DNA of 64,000 nt from Agrypnia vestita. Taxonomy: Eukaryota > Arthropoda > Insecta > Trichoptera > Phryganeidae. Both the position numbers and the translations under genes were made by a program. Under the pieces are notes generated by a model. It was not told where the DNA came from. It searched no databases and saw only the letters and a list, made by a program, of their open reading frames with translations. The stretch lies in assembly GCA_016648135.1 (NCBI GenBank), contig JADDOH010023067.1:1-64000 (forward strand), given 5' to 3'. Positions 1-11,860 of this stretch are shown piece by piece. Positions within the stretch are counted from its first letter, which is position 1; each line of letters begins with the position of its first letter.

Positions 1-1233
1 GACGTGGGACTTGAAAAATGAGTTAAAGATGGAGATTCACTGATATGAGGCACATGTGGAGGTGCCAGATTGTCAGCAAACAATCCTAGCCATAGATTGT
101 TGGAAGACCGTTTAACGGAAGGAATAAAAGATGAGCGATACTTACGGATCATTGTCCATACAGTAGAAATAGGAGTAGTGGGGGATATAGAAGTACAAAA
201 CTGTTGCCAACCCTTTCTTTTTTTCTTACTTAAAAATTTTTTGGTTTGAGCCTGAGTTTTTTTGACAACTAAGTAATTAGCCATACTCATATCTTTTTTG
301 TAGGTAGACATAGCAGTTTTACGCCTTCTTACGGCTGGGTACATTCTTCATCCCACCAGGGGGGAGAGGCGGGGAATTTTGGGTTAGGGTTTGATTTTGG
401 GATGCTTTTGTCTGCTGCATGTTGGATAATTGAAATTAATTGAGAAAATGTTGATTGAATTTCCTCAGATGTAATATGCAAAGGGAGGGGAGCGGTAGAG
501 GATTCAAGGAGTTCGCGGAAGTGGTTCCAATTTGCTTTTTTAAAATTAAATTTAGGAACTCTTTTTACAGGAGAGTTGGGTGATTTTGAGACAAATGAGA
601 GGATTATAGGGAAATGGTCACTAGAGTGTGGATCTCCTAGTATTGACCAACTGGTTGACGCTGCTAAGGAATTGGAACAGATAGACAGATCCACCGCACT
701 GGCTCGTTGAGACGGGGAACTGAACCTAGTGGAGAGCCATCATTGAGGATAATTAGGTTCTTATCGTCAATGAATGAAATAATATTAGTTCCAGATCGAT
801 CACAAAACGCACTGCCCCATGACTGAGAGTGAGCATTGAGATCTCCAAGAATAAAAAAAGAAGAATGAAGAAGAGAGATAACTGAGTTCCAAGCATCAAT
901 GTCGAATGTGCCATTGGGGGGGCAGTATACTGAAACATATCCCACATCATTGACTTTAGCACCTACTATTTGGAATGAGGGAAAGGACGGAAGAGGGATT
1001 TGAGAAAAGGAAAAGGAATTTTTTATAAGTAGGGCTACTCCGCCCTTGCCGTCTGGACGGTCATCCCTGAGACAGGAGAATCCTGGGATCTTAAACAGAT
1101 AGTTCTGCTTAAACCAGGTCTCTGATATTGCTGCTATATCTATATTGTAAGTTTTTAGTAGAGAAACTATTTCATGTTTATTACAAACAGCACTACGGCT
1201 GTTCCACTGAAGGATTTGAACATCGGAGGCCAT
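1..1233 (-). pseudogene. LINE ORF2 fragment: APE-type endonuclease, frameshifted
   Basis: The frame from 1233 opens with LQWNSRS and continues through AISETWF, a GGVALL segment and GDLNAHSQSWGS, the standard N, E and D/N/H blocks of apurinic-type LINE endonucleases. Near 690 the reading passes to a second frame (694 down to 329) that carries the last catalytic block SDHFPI. That frame stops near 330, and the homologous reading resumes in another frame to the left edge (RRKTAMSTYKKDMS-like text). Two indels therefore break the gene. The RT domain would lie left of position 1. Confidence 0.85.
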
Positions 1234-2683
1234 TATGAAGGGAGTTAAGAGATGAAATTATAGAAGCAGCGTTGGACGGTAAAGAATTGCTATTAGAAAT
1301 TAAATTAATGAGTATCATAAGTAAAGTCTGAATAAAAGAAGAATTTTCATCGCTAATGGCATTTGACAGGGGAGTAGATGGTGGAAGAGTAGGAGTTTTT
1401 GTTGGTTGGCTAATATTAGAAGTAATGACATTGGATGGGTTAGAACTATAAGAGAACAGTTGATCATTATGTCCTTGTCTGTCATATCCCGGAGAGCTAG
1501 GAACTTTTGATTTAGGATTATGGTATACGGTTTTACGGAAAGAGGTAGCAGGAAGATTAGGTGTAAAGAGGCAACTCTGGGGAGTTTGAGTAACGGGAGG
1601 TTGAGATGAGACATTGGCAAATGATTTTTTGGAAATCGAGAAAATTTTGGATGCTTGAAAATATGATGCATTATTGGCGGCCATATATTGTTTTATGTTT
1701 TTTTGTCTGGTTAATTCTGGACATGAAAAACTAGTCGCCGTATGATTACCTGAACAGTTCACGCAGGTGGGGACATCGGGAGGATTTGGGCATTGATTGG
1801 TAAGATGATTTTCACCGCACTTGAAGCATCGAGGGGAGGATCTACATGTCACCTTAGAGTGTCCATAGCGGAGACAATTATAACACTGAATGGTTGGGAA
1901 AGTGTACAGTTCTACCGGCAGAGAATTGTACAAGAGATATACGTGAGAAGGAAGGGTTTGGCCTTCAAAAGTGAGGACCACTGTTTGTGATGGTTTCCAT
2001 GTGACAGTACCAGAGGAAGTATCTTTATAGTTTAGGCGTCTAGCCTTTACAACTTTACCAATATTTTGTGAAGTAGAGATATACGAAATTATTTCTTCCT
2101 CTGAAAGATCAACGGATATGCCACGTACGAGACCCAGGCGGGTAACATTAAAGGATGGAACGTAAGCTTTGAATTTATTATTTTGTGAGTTGCTAAAACT
2201 TGATACAAAATTGTTTGCCAAAGCTCCTGATTCAAATTCAACAGAGATTTTATATCTACCTTCTGCCTTAATACCATCTGGGCGAATGCCTTTTGTTTTT
2301 TGTTGCAAAATATGTTTACCAAAATCGATTGGGTGGATTGTACCTCGTTCTGTTCTCTGAACATAGACCAGAAAAGGGGATACTGCTGAATCAGAGTACA
2401 ACAGTTTAGGATGAGGAAGAGGACCCTGAGGAGCAGAAGAAGGCTCTAAAGCTGGGATTATTGAAGGCGTAGGGGAGATAGGAGGAGACGCAACGATGGT
2501 AGAGGGCTTAGGTCTTATTTTTGAAGATCTTTTTTCAATTTTCCTTTTTTTAAAAGCTGAAAAAGAGGAATCTTCTGAGGAATCCGAGTCCTCCAAAGGA
2601 AAACGCGATATTCCTCTTATGGTAGATGGTGAAGGATGAGGATCAGGGGGATCCGGAGGATCCGGAGGTCTTAAGTCCTCCAT
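1193..2683 (-). CDS. LINE ORF1 (gag-like, CCHC zinc knuckles)
   Basis: A 496-codon open frame with a Pro/Ser-rich, low-complexity N-terminus (PPDPPDPPDPHPSPS), a central segment like the RNA-binding part of LINE ORF1 proteins, then a cysteine cluster near residues 265-320. Three knuckles are visible: CYNCLRYGHSKVTC (classic CX2CX4HX4C), CFKCGENHLTNQC and CVNCSGNHTATSFSC. The C-terminal third is Ser/Asn/Pro-rich and probably disordered. ORF1 proteins of this kind bind the element RNA and act as chaperones during retrotransposition. The frame is intact and overlaps the downstream endonuclease frame. This is a transposon protein, not a host gene. Confidence 0.85.
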   Translation of the reverse strand: MEDLRPPDPPDPPDPHPSPSTIRGISRFPLEDSDSSEDSSFSAFKKRKIEKRSSKIRPKPSTIVASPPISPTPSIIPALEPSSAPQGPLPHPKLLYSDSAVSPFLVYVQRTERGTIHPIDFGKHILQQKTKGIRPDGIKAEGRYKISVEFESGALANNFVSSFSNSQNNKFKAYVPSFNVTRLGLVRGISVDLSEEEIISYISTSQNIGKVVKARRLNYKDTSSGTVTWKPSQTVVLTFEGQTLPSHVYLLYNSLPVELYTFPTIQCYNCLRYGHSKVTCRSSPRCFKCGENHLTNQCPNPPDVPTCVNCSGNHTATSFSCPELTRQKNIKQYMAANNASYFQASKIFSISKKSFANVSSQPPVTQTPQSCLFTPNLPATSFRKTVYHNPKSKVPSSPGYDRQGHNDQLFSYSSNPSNVITSNISQPTKTPTLPPSTPLSNAISDENSSFIQTLLMILINLISNSNSLPSNAASIISSLNSLHNGLRCSNPSVEQP

Positions 2684-2700
2684 TAAGGATGTAGAAACGG

Positions 2701-5467
2701 AAATTCGTTAATATGCTACAATACAACAAAATATAAACTAAATACAAAGGGAAAAAAAGGTTATAAATATCTGTTTTATCCAAAATAAGTAATTATCCAA
2801 GAGAGCAAGCACAAACACAACTGTCACTTTGCAAACTTGCAACAATACTCCAGAGAATTTATACTTGCAAGTAAACAAAATTATGTAAATTGCTCAAATA
2901 ATGATATATTAGAAAAGCAAAATGCAGATGGCAAATTATTGTGTCGCACATAAGTATACGCCCATCCTTGTGTCCTGCGCATCGTTTTTGTAGGCAGATT
3001 TGAACTGATCACAATGGAGTGAATTCAAATAGAAAAAGGAATAACTTGTTTTCAAAATTACATATTGTTTCCGGCGATCACTACTGCATACGCATATGAT
3101 CTTTACATTTTTGAGTTATAACAAGTACTGTACTGACTATTTTTAAAATATGAATACCTACTATTCATGTTTAGTATGTCTGACAAAGTGTAATACTGCT
3201 AGACATTAATCGTTACAAAACAATCCTACCTATTCTATGCTGCGCTAATGTTGATTTTCGCGCAGTTACCTTTTCACTTTTTGATTTCCTTCTTCCGCTG
3301 ATCAACAATTAATCTCTTAAAAGATGTTCCGTGGCTTTCACGTCCGTTTAGAATCTTCTGTGCAGTGTGTATCTGATTTCTCTGGCCGGCATTTCAGATC
3401 CCAATACTGGGTCCATCATCAAGTCTCATGACGCTGATGAGTTTATGTCATTCGGAGAAGTTGGATTCCCACGGCAGAAGAGCCCTGAAAACTCTACACA
3501 AAAGATACATTAAAATGTGAATAAGTCATATAATTTACCGTTTTATCAGATAGATTTTCAATCAATTGTGGGTTATTTCCCTCAAATTCTGTTTACGCAT
3601 AGCTTATTTGAAACTATGGACTACAAACAATGGAATACTCACTGATTCATGTTTTTCAAAACGAATATGTACTAAAAGCCCGTTACTTTTATTACCTACT
3701 ACTACTACCATTAAAATCACTTTACTATTATGACAATGCTAACCATGTTTACTCTAAAAATGGCAAATTTGAATCTCCTAATTTTAAGTACCTATTTATG
3801 TAGTATTGATGTTGCAGTCACTCCAGATGGCTGCATTATTTCTTTAGTATGTTGTGATATTTTAAATTACAACGAATGTTTAAAAAAATCATTGATATTC
3901 AAGCTCAAAACTCTTCTTAGAATAAATGTTTACTTTTCCACAACACTGTTATCAATATAAATTGTTAACACATAAATTGTAAAACCCAGTGGTGTTTGTC
4001 TACATCTTATGGTATTTACTAATAAATTGGTTGTCATACTTTCACGAAAAAAAGCGAATTTGTGTTTTTATGCATTTTATATGCAATCATAACTGAAAAA
4101 AATCCTCACTTCCCTTACAATGATTTTTTGTCTTTTCATTGATGGTTTAGTTCCTAATGCTGCATACTAGCGCGTTATTATTAAATGCATTGATAGTCTT
4201 TTCATAAAATATTTGGGAAATGATTTTTTCCATTTCTTTCCATTCTAGAAAATTATAAATTCATATTTGCACTGAGAAAAGTATCTTTTAGGCCCTTAAC
4301 ATGAGTCCCAGTACATCACTTCGGCTTTTAGTATATTTACACCAATGCTTTGAATTCAGGCCCAATTTAATGTAAAGAAACCTCTCGGAAATAAGAGCAG
4401 AGTTTTAATTCCGCTGGATCATCTAAAAGATCATCACTGTCCTCATAAAAATATAAATTATCACCCATTTGCCCTTGATATAGCCTTTAACTGCAACTAG
4501 CCGCCACATTTCATCTAATGTTGATGTACTATTATTCTTCAGCTCCATGTTTATTTTAGACATTTTCATTATTTGAAAGAATATTTTCATATTTGTGATA
4601 TAAATTCAACCAATATAAACATTGGAGTTTATTATGAACTTCATTGGTTTCTGTACACATCTTGTTTGCATAATTCCTAAATTGCATTAAAAAGAGGTTG
4701 AGAAAAAAAATGAACTAAGGAAAACATAATTAAATTATTCTATTTTTAATTTTTGAAGTTATTCATACAATAGTATTTATAGTACATCACTTATTGAAAG
4801 CTTTTCATATCATCAGCGTGGCAAATACAAATTTATATGTTTGAATCTATCTTTAGATGCATTACTACAAGTATTGTTATATTAGGTACATTCATACATT
4901 GTTTTTTTTAAATGGGAATAGACCTCTAGTAAATAACATCATAAATAAATGATGCATTATAAAATTTTCAAGAACTAAAAATAACACTTGACTCAATTAT
5001 TCATTATATTTGGCATTTGATTTTAAAGTTATTCTAGACTTCGCAGGTGGACACTGTCCAAATGTGTTTAATTTTTAATACACCTTTTAAACCCTTTAAA
5101 TGCCATGAGCGTGTTTATGCGCCAAACCAAGCGCATGATTACACGCACTTTTCATCCTTGCAGAAACAGGATTAAGCACGATTTTCAATGCTGTATATTT
5201 AAAGTTAATCTGGTGTTTGTGGACTACAATTCCCAGCAGTTTATAGACAGTTATTAAAACTTCTGACATTTAAAAGCCTAACAGAGTTGTGTAGTTGATA
5301 TGCACATTATATTAATAATAACAAAAATACTATGTTATGATATTATATGTTTTTACCTATGTACGGACATAATTTCTATAGGATGTTATCTTCAAAATTA
5401 GGCATTCTTATAATATTCAGCAAAATTATTTAAGTGTACGCAATGACTAAAATATATATAAATGCAG
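2701..5467. other. Intronic or intergenic AT-rich DNA upstream of the visible TAK1 exons
   Basis: No convincing exon was found. The only recognisable item is the short inverted copy of a repeat at 3345-3512. The sequence ends at a splice acceptor (aatgcag) at 5461-5467. It is presumably TAK1 intron, since the upstream TAK1 exons (kinase domain) are not in the window. Confidence 0.5.
3345..3512 (-). repeat. Dispersed repeat with hammerhead-like core, copy 1
   Basis: The reverse complement contains TTGATGA, then GGACCC with a short loop and GGGATC, then TGAAA and GGCCAGAGAAATC. The same string in opposite orientation occurs at 53690-53835, so this is a dispersed family. The order CUGAUGA, stem, GAAA is that of a hammerhead ribozyme core. 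This copy has TTGATGA where C is expected, so it is probably inactive. Confidence 0.55.
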
Positions 5468-5688
5468 GTAACAGCAGTCAATCAAATGTGGGCAGTGGTA
5501 TGGGGGATGTTCCCCCCAACCGTTCCCCCCGCTCGCCCCCTCCCGCTCAGGCCGCACAGGACCCAGCGCTGGACTCCATGCACATGATGCTGGATCCCCA
5601 CTTGAGGCCCGTGACTCCCGATCCCACAAGTGACACTTCGCTGAGGATATTCGAGGAGCACAAGCAGTTGGCTCAGGAGTACCTCAAG
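5468..5688 (+). CDS. Tak1: TAK1 (MAP3K7), third-last coding exon
   Basis: TAK1 is the MAP3K that relays TNF/IMD, Toll/IL-1 and TGF-beta type signals to IKK and JNK, in complex with TAB2/3. This exon enters in phase 1 after the acceptor aatgcag and ends at an AAG codon before the donor gttagt. It encodes a Ser/Pro-rich linker (PPNRSPRSPPPAQAAQDP), then LDSMHMMLDPHLRPVTPDP and SLRIFEEHKQLAQEYLK. The last parts align well with the C-terminus of vertebrate TAK1 (LDHQLQP..P and VFEQHCKMAQEYMK), where the TAB2/3-binding coiled coil starts. The exon is GC-rich compared with its flanks. The ATG at 5434 is intronic, not a start. Confidence 0.9.
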
Positions 5689-6558
5689 GTTAGTTATAAC
5701 TATTTAATACTTACATGTTTGACAGAGACCTACGAAATGGAGTTTTCCGTCAACTCCAGAATATTGTATCTCTTTAAACAATGACAAAAATATTCTATAT
5801 GACATTTACATTAGGTTTTTTTTTGTAAACTACATATCTATTTCTTATTCTTGAAAATATAAATTCTGTCCTTGTTTATAAACAGTGGCGTCACCAACAA
5901 ACACCTAGCAGTGCAACAAATGCGATGCAATGATGGAAATAATTTCATTCAATGCGCCTTCTAATGAGTGTTTTCTATTATATTTATTCTTTCATCATTA
6001 TTTTTTATGAAAATAATTTATCATTATTTTTTAATCAAAATTAATGCATAGAGCACACTTAAAATACATACACACATGTAGTGATTTTTGTAAGAAAGGT
6101 TTGTAATAAATAAACAGACAGGATGACAGGTCTCGTGGTTCTTTGAACCTTTCATTGTAGCTCCACTAAATACTAAAAAAAAATTTTAGCTACCTAGTTA
6201 CATACTGTATATTATTTTACTTCAACTGCACATATTACTTCTTTGTATTTTTCAATTAGGGCAATATCAAGAAGTTAAATCACTCAAAATAACTTTTCAT
6301 TTAAACTATTGTTAATATACAATCTGAGTTTTGCCTTTTTCCTCCTTTTCTTGTAACTGATAAGGCCCCTTTGAACTGGAGTTAGAAGACCTAAAGACAA
6401 ATTAATGTACAATATCTATTTTGTCTTTAAAATAAATCGAATGCTAGTAACTGTAATCTTAATAGTACGACTGTATTAACTATTTGAATCGGTACATGCT
6501 CCAAACCTCCTAGTGAAGCACTGCACTGTATCCTAAAAGATATTCTCGTTAATTGCAG

Positions 6559-6672
6559 GTGCAAACAGAACTGGCGTACTTGTCAAGGTACCGGTCCGAG
6601 CTACTTGATCAGCACATTGATGAAGAAGTCCTGAGGCAAAAACGAGAAGCAATGCAGTTGGAGGATGAAAAA
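6559..6672 (+). CDS. Tak1: TAK1 (MAP3K7), penultimate coding exon (coiled coil)
   Basis: A 38-codon exon in phase 0 on both sides: acceptor attgcag, donor gtatgt. It starts VQTELAYLSRYRSELLDQH, which directly continues EYLK of the previous exon, just as EYMKVQTEIALL does in vertebrate TAK1. Its charged, Leu-rich heptads (EEVLRQKREAMQLEDEK) form the coiled coil that holds TAB2/TAB3. Confidence 0.92.
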
Positions 6673-9489
6673 GTATGTACATGAAATTATGTATATATTT
6701 GGTGTCCGTCTTAGGCCCGAATTCAAAGTAATTTCAATACAAAACAACACTTTTAAGGCGTACCTTAACCTTTAAATCACTTAAATATTGACTCTGAATT
6801 CAGGCCTTTAAGCAGCACTAAATTATCGTGTTTTTTTTATATATGCAAAACACTTAAAATTAATTAAGGTTTTATTAATTAATTAATATCACTGGAAATG
6901 AATTTAATCAGAGTGCTCTTCTTTAATCACACTAATTTCGTAATTCAGCTTGTTTACGGTCAAATGCGCTAGTTTCTATGACATAGTCTCACTTGTTAAA
7001 CCAACAATGCACACTGTCCGTGCAGCGGGCCCGACGTAGAAAATGTTGTTTTGTGATATTTCCAGAATCTAGTAGATTATTCCAGATCTTTGTAGTAATT
7101 TCCAATTGGCTGTAAAAGGTGTAGTGCTGTAAAAACCTCGATTATGTGCAATTCTTTCTATTGCTTCTACTATCTCGTGTCAATTTTTTTTTTTTTTGAA
7201 TTTATGTAAAAAATATATATATAATATAGTACTGACAGTGTGTATTATTATTTATGATATGAGAATGAATTAACAAATTGAACCTTGACAACTTTTTAAA
7301 TAAATTTGTAATTTTTTAAGACCCTTATAATTTCCCTGAGTGAAAGAAATCTCCCTTTTTCACATAAAAGTTGTTGAAAATTATTCCCGTATTTTTTTTT
7401 TTTTGACATCAATTTTTAATTCTTAAAAAGTTCCATCAATTTTATCAATCCACCAAATTTATAAATATTAGGTGCACATCTTAAGTTTACGGGTATTTTT
7501 ATGAATAAAAAATTGCAAATTTTAAGAGAAATACAAAAAATCGTTTATTCAAAGTATTTCCCCACTAGCTACACATCTTCGCCATCTCTCTGGCAATACA
7601 TGATTACTGCAAAGATAAAACAACACATCATTGGACCGAAACCATTTATCCAACCACTTTTGCACTTCTTTGAAATTGGCCAAGTGCAGCCCAGCCAAAC
7701 CATGGGCCATTAAGCAGAACGAAAGATATTCAGTATTGGCGAATACGGCGGGTGCAGTAACAGATCCCATTTCAAGGATTGATGGTGTCCTAGACGACGG
7801 AAGTGCAATGGCACGAAGCGTTGTCATGCTGCAATATCACTTGTTCGTGTCTCGCCTCCCATTCTGGCCGTTTTTCTAGCAATAAATGGATCAAATTAAT
7901 TAGTTGTTGTCGGTAGCGATGCCCATTGACAGTTTCAGAAGCTCATAGCACACGATTCCTTCCTGGTCCCACCAAACACAGAACATTGTCTTCGTTCCGA
8001 AGCTATTTAGCCTTACAGTCAATGTTGATGCTTTGCCAGGTGAAAGCCAAGATTTTTTGTTTTTGCAATTCTTTAAACTTCCATTTTTCATTTACTTCTC
8101 ATCTAAGTAAGAATTTAATGCAAGAAACTATTTATTCCATGCCACAAAAGTCAAATTTCAGAAGTGACTCTTCGATTTACCATGTGTCTCTCAATCAACT
8201 CATCCATCCGGTGATGGCATCCGTTTTCCTTCTTTTTGACGTGTAAACTTTTGGAAATGTGTACCTTGTCGAGTCAAGTGTAATGCCTCCACAAACTGAT
8301 CCTATGTTTGCATATCGTCTTCATCCAATAACGCTTGCAGATGAGCGTCCTCAATTGTTTTTGGTCTCCGGAGAGCACCTTTTCCTCTCATAGTTTTTGA
8401 TGGTGCATGTTTGATGTAGGCCTCATCAAGCATACGTCTACTTTAGCTGCATTTTTTTAAAAGTTAAAGGAGAAATGCAAAGCTTCCCGCAAACGCTGTT
8501 TATTTGGCACAAAACTCCACATCTTCGTTGTTGAAAACTATTTTTGCGTTGCGATGTGTGTTGGTATTACAACTGATTATTGTTGACAGATTTATAACCT
8601 ATAAAACAAACGCAACCTCTGACATTTATGTCCACTACATGTGCCGCTAGCGCCATCTATATGTGAATCCCGGAAACTTCATTATGCACCTACATTTTCT
8701 TAGTTTTATGTCATGGTAGAATGATTAATGAGTGTTTTTTCTACGGCATCTGCCAATGATCTCATTTAATAATAAAACAACATAGTAACGCAATTATGTA
8801 GCATTCATGCAATAGTATTTATTTATGACGTCAAGATGTGCACTTGCAGTTTCATGAGTAGCCTCCGACCCCGGTGGTGAATAACAAAAAAAATAGCAGA
8901 AAACATAGCAATATTTAAATCATGTTGATTGGTGTAGAGTACAGTATGAAGGCAAGACCACAAAATAGGTCTGCCAGTGGCCTTTGACTGACGAATGGCT
9001 CTATTCAAAATTTAATGAACAATATTTTTGTGGTGCAAGTGTTTTTGTGGTGCAAAATATAATTTTTATTTAAACTTTGTACTACACACACAAAATTTGA
9101 ATTATTATTATTACTAGTGACATGATTCACCAGCTGCATGCGTCACGGAGTAGACCTTTGCGGGACAGCACATAACTCTGCCGTTATGCCGTAAACAATG
9201 ATAATAAAACAAAATATAATGTGCAATAGTCACGTCAAAAAAATATATGAATTTGCGGTAGCTTTTAATAAACAAATATCTCCATTTCCAAAAATATTTT
9301 TTATTAAACTAAAGAACTTGATAACATTATTTGAGCGTGATAATTCTATTTATTTTACAAAGAAAACCAAAGTATGTGTGCAGATTAAAATAGAATTCGA
9401 GATAGGCTTGTGAATATGTTTGCTATTTGGTTTTGTAATTTGAATTGAATTGTAGTTTATAATTATTGTAAGGAAACATGTATTTGCAG
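6673..9489. other. Last TAK1 intron
   Basis: A GT-AG intron of 2.8 kb. It holds a complete-length but decayed mariner (7471-8690); the remainder is AT-rich sequence in which I recognise no exon. Confidence 0.75.
7471..8690 (-). mobile_element. Decayed mariner transposon in TAK1 intron
   Basis: The ends are inverted (ggtgcacatcttaagtttac on the left, and ggtgcataatgaagtttccg as the reverse complement of the right end), flanked by TA on both sides (7469-7470 and 8691-8692). On the minus strand the C-terminal transposase text is readable: a block like SVVPSS, then LANFKEVQKWLDKWFRSND and LPERWRRCVASGEI, the usual end of mariner transposases. Further pieces (CVWWDQEGIVCYELL) lie near 7980-8050 in other frames. 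Many stops and frameshifts make it inactive. Confidence 0.85.
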
Positions 9490-9606
9490 GATTCCTTAGT
9501 CAAACTCTACTGGAGCTTAAAAAAACAGCTAGAATTGATGGGTGCTAGTCCCTTGCAGCTGGACGATGACTGGGTCCTCATCCCAGAAGAGTCACCGCAT
9601 GAGTGA
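9490..9606 (+). CDS. Tak1: TAK1 (MAP3K7), terminal coding exon with acidic LIR-like tail
   Basis: The acceptor tatttgcag joins in phase 0 and gives DSLVKLYWSLKKQLELMG, matching NKSLSTYYQQCKKQLEVI of vertebrate TAK1 and ending the coiled coil. The protein then finishes with LQLDDDWVLIPEESPHE and a TGA at 9604-9606. The vertebrate tail is unrelated (a short Gln/Arg-rich end). DDDWVLI fits the acidic plus W-x-x-[LIV] pattern of an Atg8-binding LIR motif; that function is inference only. Confidence 0.9.
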   Translation, partial: DSLVKLYWSLKKQLELMGASPLQLDDDWVLIPEESPHE

Positions 9607-11731
9607 AGTGTAGCTAAGTGTCAGCGGCTCAATTTCAGTGCTAAGAAAAGGACCAATGGAGGTCCCCGTATCACACTGTATGTTCTTGGAAAGACTTGAG
9701 AATATTAGTGTTTTAATTATAATTGTACATTTCACCATTTTAATATAAATGGTATGTCAATGAATCACTACTTGTGTAACTTGGATAAAGTTTCAAACCA
9801 ATTCTGATTATTTCCCGTAAAATATTGCAGTTTTTATAGTTCACTGTATTTCTATTCACATAATTTATTTTCGTCTATACCTAAATTCAATTTGTGTGTC
9901 TTCAAATTGTAGTGTATATTTTCTAAACTTAATGCTTTAAAATCATTATTTTGTTGTGTTTGTAAATGTTTGCTTATTTTAATAATATTATTTTATTTTT
10001 ACTTCATTTGACAGTCTATTGGTAGAAGCAATTAAAAAATTTTAAATGTTCCACATCAATAATTCAATGGTTTTTTAAAAATCTAAAAATGTATGCATAT
10101 ATGGTCTATGTGCAATGAGCATGTATCAAAAATGATCCACTGACTCAACAGAAAGATCTCTTTATGTGACAAGTATATTATATATGTACTTTAAAATGTT
10201 GTACTATTCTGAATGAACATTCTTAAAATTTCTGAAAGAAATGGTTAGTTATCTTTTAGTGCGAGGATTGCTCTTACCAAAGCTATAATAGGAAGATGAA
10301 GAGAATCCCACGGCTTATGAGAAGCTTTGAATAAAGTACCTACTAAAGAGATGCAAGAAAGAGAAATAAAGAGGGATGCACCATTTAAATATGTGTGAAT
10401 TATGTTAAAGTGATTCCTTCTGTTAAGTATTTGGTGGCGTTGTACATCAGTATGGAAATTGTACAATTTAACTTTTTCCTAACTGTGGCAGTATTTTACC
10501 TGGACCTAGTTTGTGTTTAGTGACTCATTTGTAAAAAAATGTTAAAGTTTCAAGTAGAAGAAACAAATTAATACCGCCGCATTTAAAATAAACACTTGTT
10601 TGTTTTTATGTTGCTCATCACTTTTATATATAATTATGATTTTATTTAATAAGTAAAATTATACATTTTTAAATATTGTAAAATAGCCACTAGACTGTGA
10701 TAGTTTCTTGATGAATTTGCAATTTTATATTTGATTTCACAAAATCAAATAAAGCTTGGATATTTTTCTATAAAATTATTATATAATATTTGAACAAAAC
10801 AGATTCGTAATTGCAGTCATAACTTGGTATTATTTTTACCACATAAATGTGATCATAAATGATTTCTCTCAATGTTGCACTCCAAATGAGAGTGTTAAAA
10901 AAGGATTATAAAAATACTGAAAAATTATATTTTTAAGACTTAATTATTGTAGCAAAGTACATCACAAAACATCCAGGCTTGAGAAAATCACACATAAATT
11001 GAAATATTACTTGATGTAATATTTTATATAACCGTTGTTTTTCAATTCAAACATCACATAAAAAATATATGTATTTCTCACCTGATCACGTAGGGCGTTA
11101 TCGTTTTACATGTGTATACTTCTGTCATTGCATATATTTTTTATTAGTAATTTATTTTAATGTAATGAATATGCGATAAACAGTAAGTTTTAAGCACAAT
11201 TAATGACTAGTTTAATCACTTGAGAGAATGCGCAGGTCAGCAAAGTATTTATTCCGTTAATGATAATATGTTTCATATAAATACTGTACATTCTATCATT
11301 TTACATCGGTATAGTACGCTTGTATAATGTTGTCCTTTTTGTATGATTTTTGTTTGCAATTTTTTAAATGTAATTTATACCAAAAGAAATTACATTATCC
11401 GTAATTATAAAAATGTTAGACCTGTATCTATCCTTGTTTTCTTCAGTTATGCAATATGTACCAGTGGCTCCGAGGGGGCTACAGGGACTGCAGCAGAATA
11501 TGGAATAAATCATGTCGGATATATACTGTAGATTTTCTTAAAATTATTTTTAATATAAAAGTTTATAAATTTCAAAAAGGATGTTTGCACATAGATATCT
11601 TAACTCTTTATTAGTTTTATATCTATTTTTTCCCAAAATGTCAATTTTCAACCTCTGTCCCAAGTACATGTTAGCTATGTATACCCTTTTTTGTACATAT
11701 GTGTCTTCTCATTAGAGTTAAATTCCACTAA
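9607..11731 (+). other. TAK1 3' UTR and downstream region
   Basis: After the TAK1 stop the sequence is AT-rich without a further gene. An AATAAA-type signal occurs near 10748 (aaatcaaataaagc), a plausible but unproven polyadenylation site. The exact transcript end cannot be read from sequence alone. Confidence 0.4.
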
Positions 11732-11857
11732 GGGTCAGTTGAATCAACTTGGATTACAGTAATCTTGCATTAAAATCTATGATTTTTAAAAAATGAACAG
11801 AAAATGCAAAAATTTATCGTTTAAACGAAAGATAAACCATGTTGATGCAACCGGCCC
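11732..11857. mobile_element. Harbinger-type MITE (GGGCCGGTTG family), copy A
   Basis: Inverted ends gggtcagttgaatcaacttg and gggccggttgcatcaacatg (as reverse complement) flank 126 bp, bounded by TAA duplications at 11729-11731 and 11858-11860. A 3-bp TWA duplication is typical of PIF/Harbinger elements. Related copies lie at 30357-30501, 52061-52130 and 56285-56444. Confidence 0.8.
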
Positions 11858-11860
11858 TAA

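Larger units (their letters stand above)
1..2700 (-). mobile_element. 5' portion of a two-ORF non-LTR retrotransposon
   Basis: On the minus strand a gag-like ORF1 (2683 down to 1193) is followed by an ORF2 that begins with an APE-type endonuclease (from 1233) and runs off the left edge before the reverse transcriptase. The two frames overlap by about 41 nt, as in jockey and I-type LINEs. ORF1 is intact, but ORF2 carries at least two frameshifts, so this copy is recent but probably dead. It lies upstream of the TAK1 exons seen here, most likely in a TAK1 intron. The clade (jockey or I group) is inferred only from domain order; the RT is needed to place it. Confidence 0.85.

Noticed and set aside
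5434..5467. ATG at 5434 as the start of a small protein
   Set aside because: The codons before 5468 are the polypyrimidine and AG of a splice acceptor. Homology to TAK1 begins after it.
5447..5629. Minus-strand frame opposite the TAK1 exon
   Set aside because: Antisense shadow of a Pro-rich coding exon.
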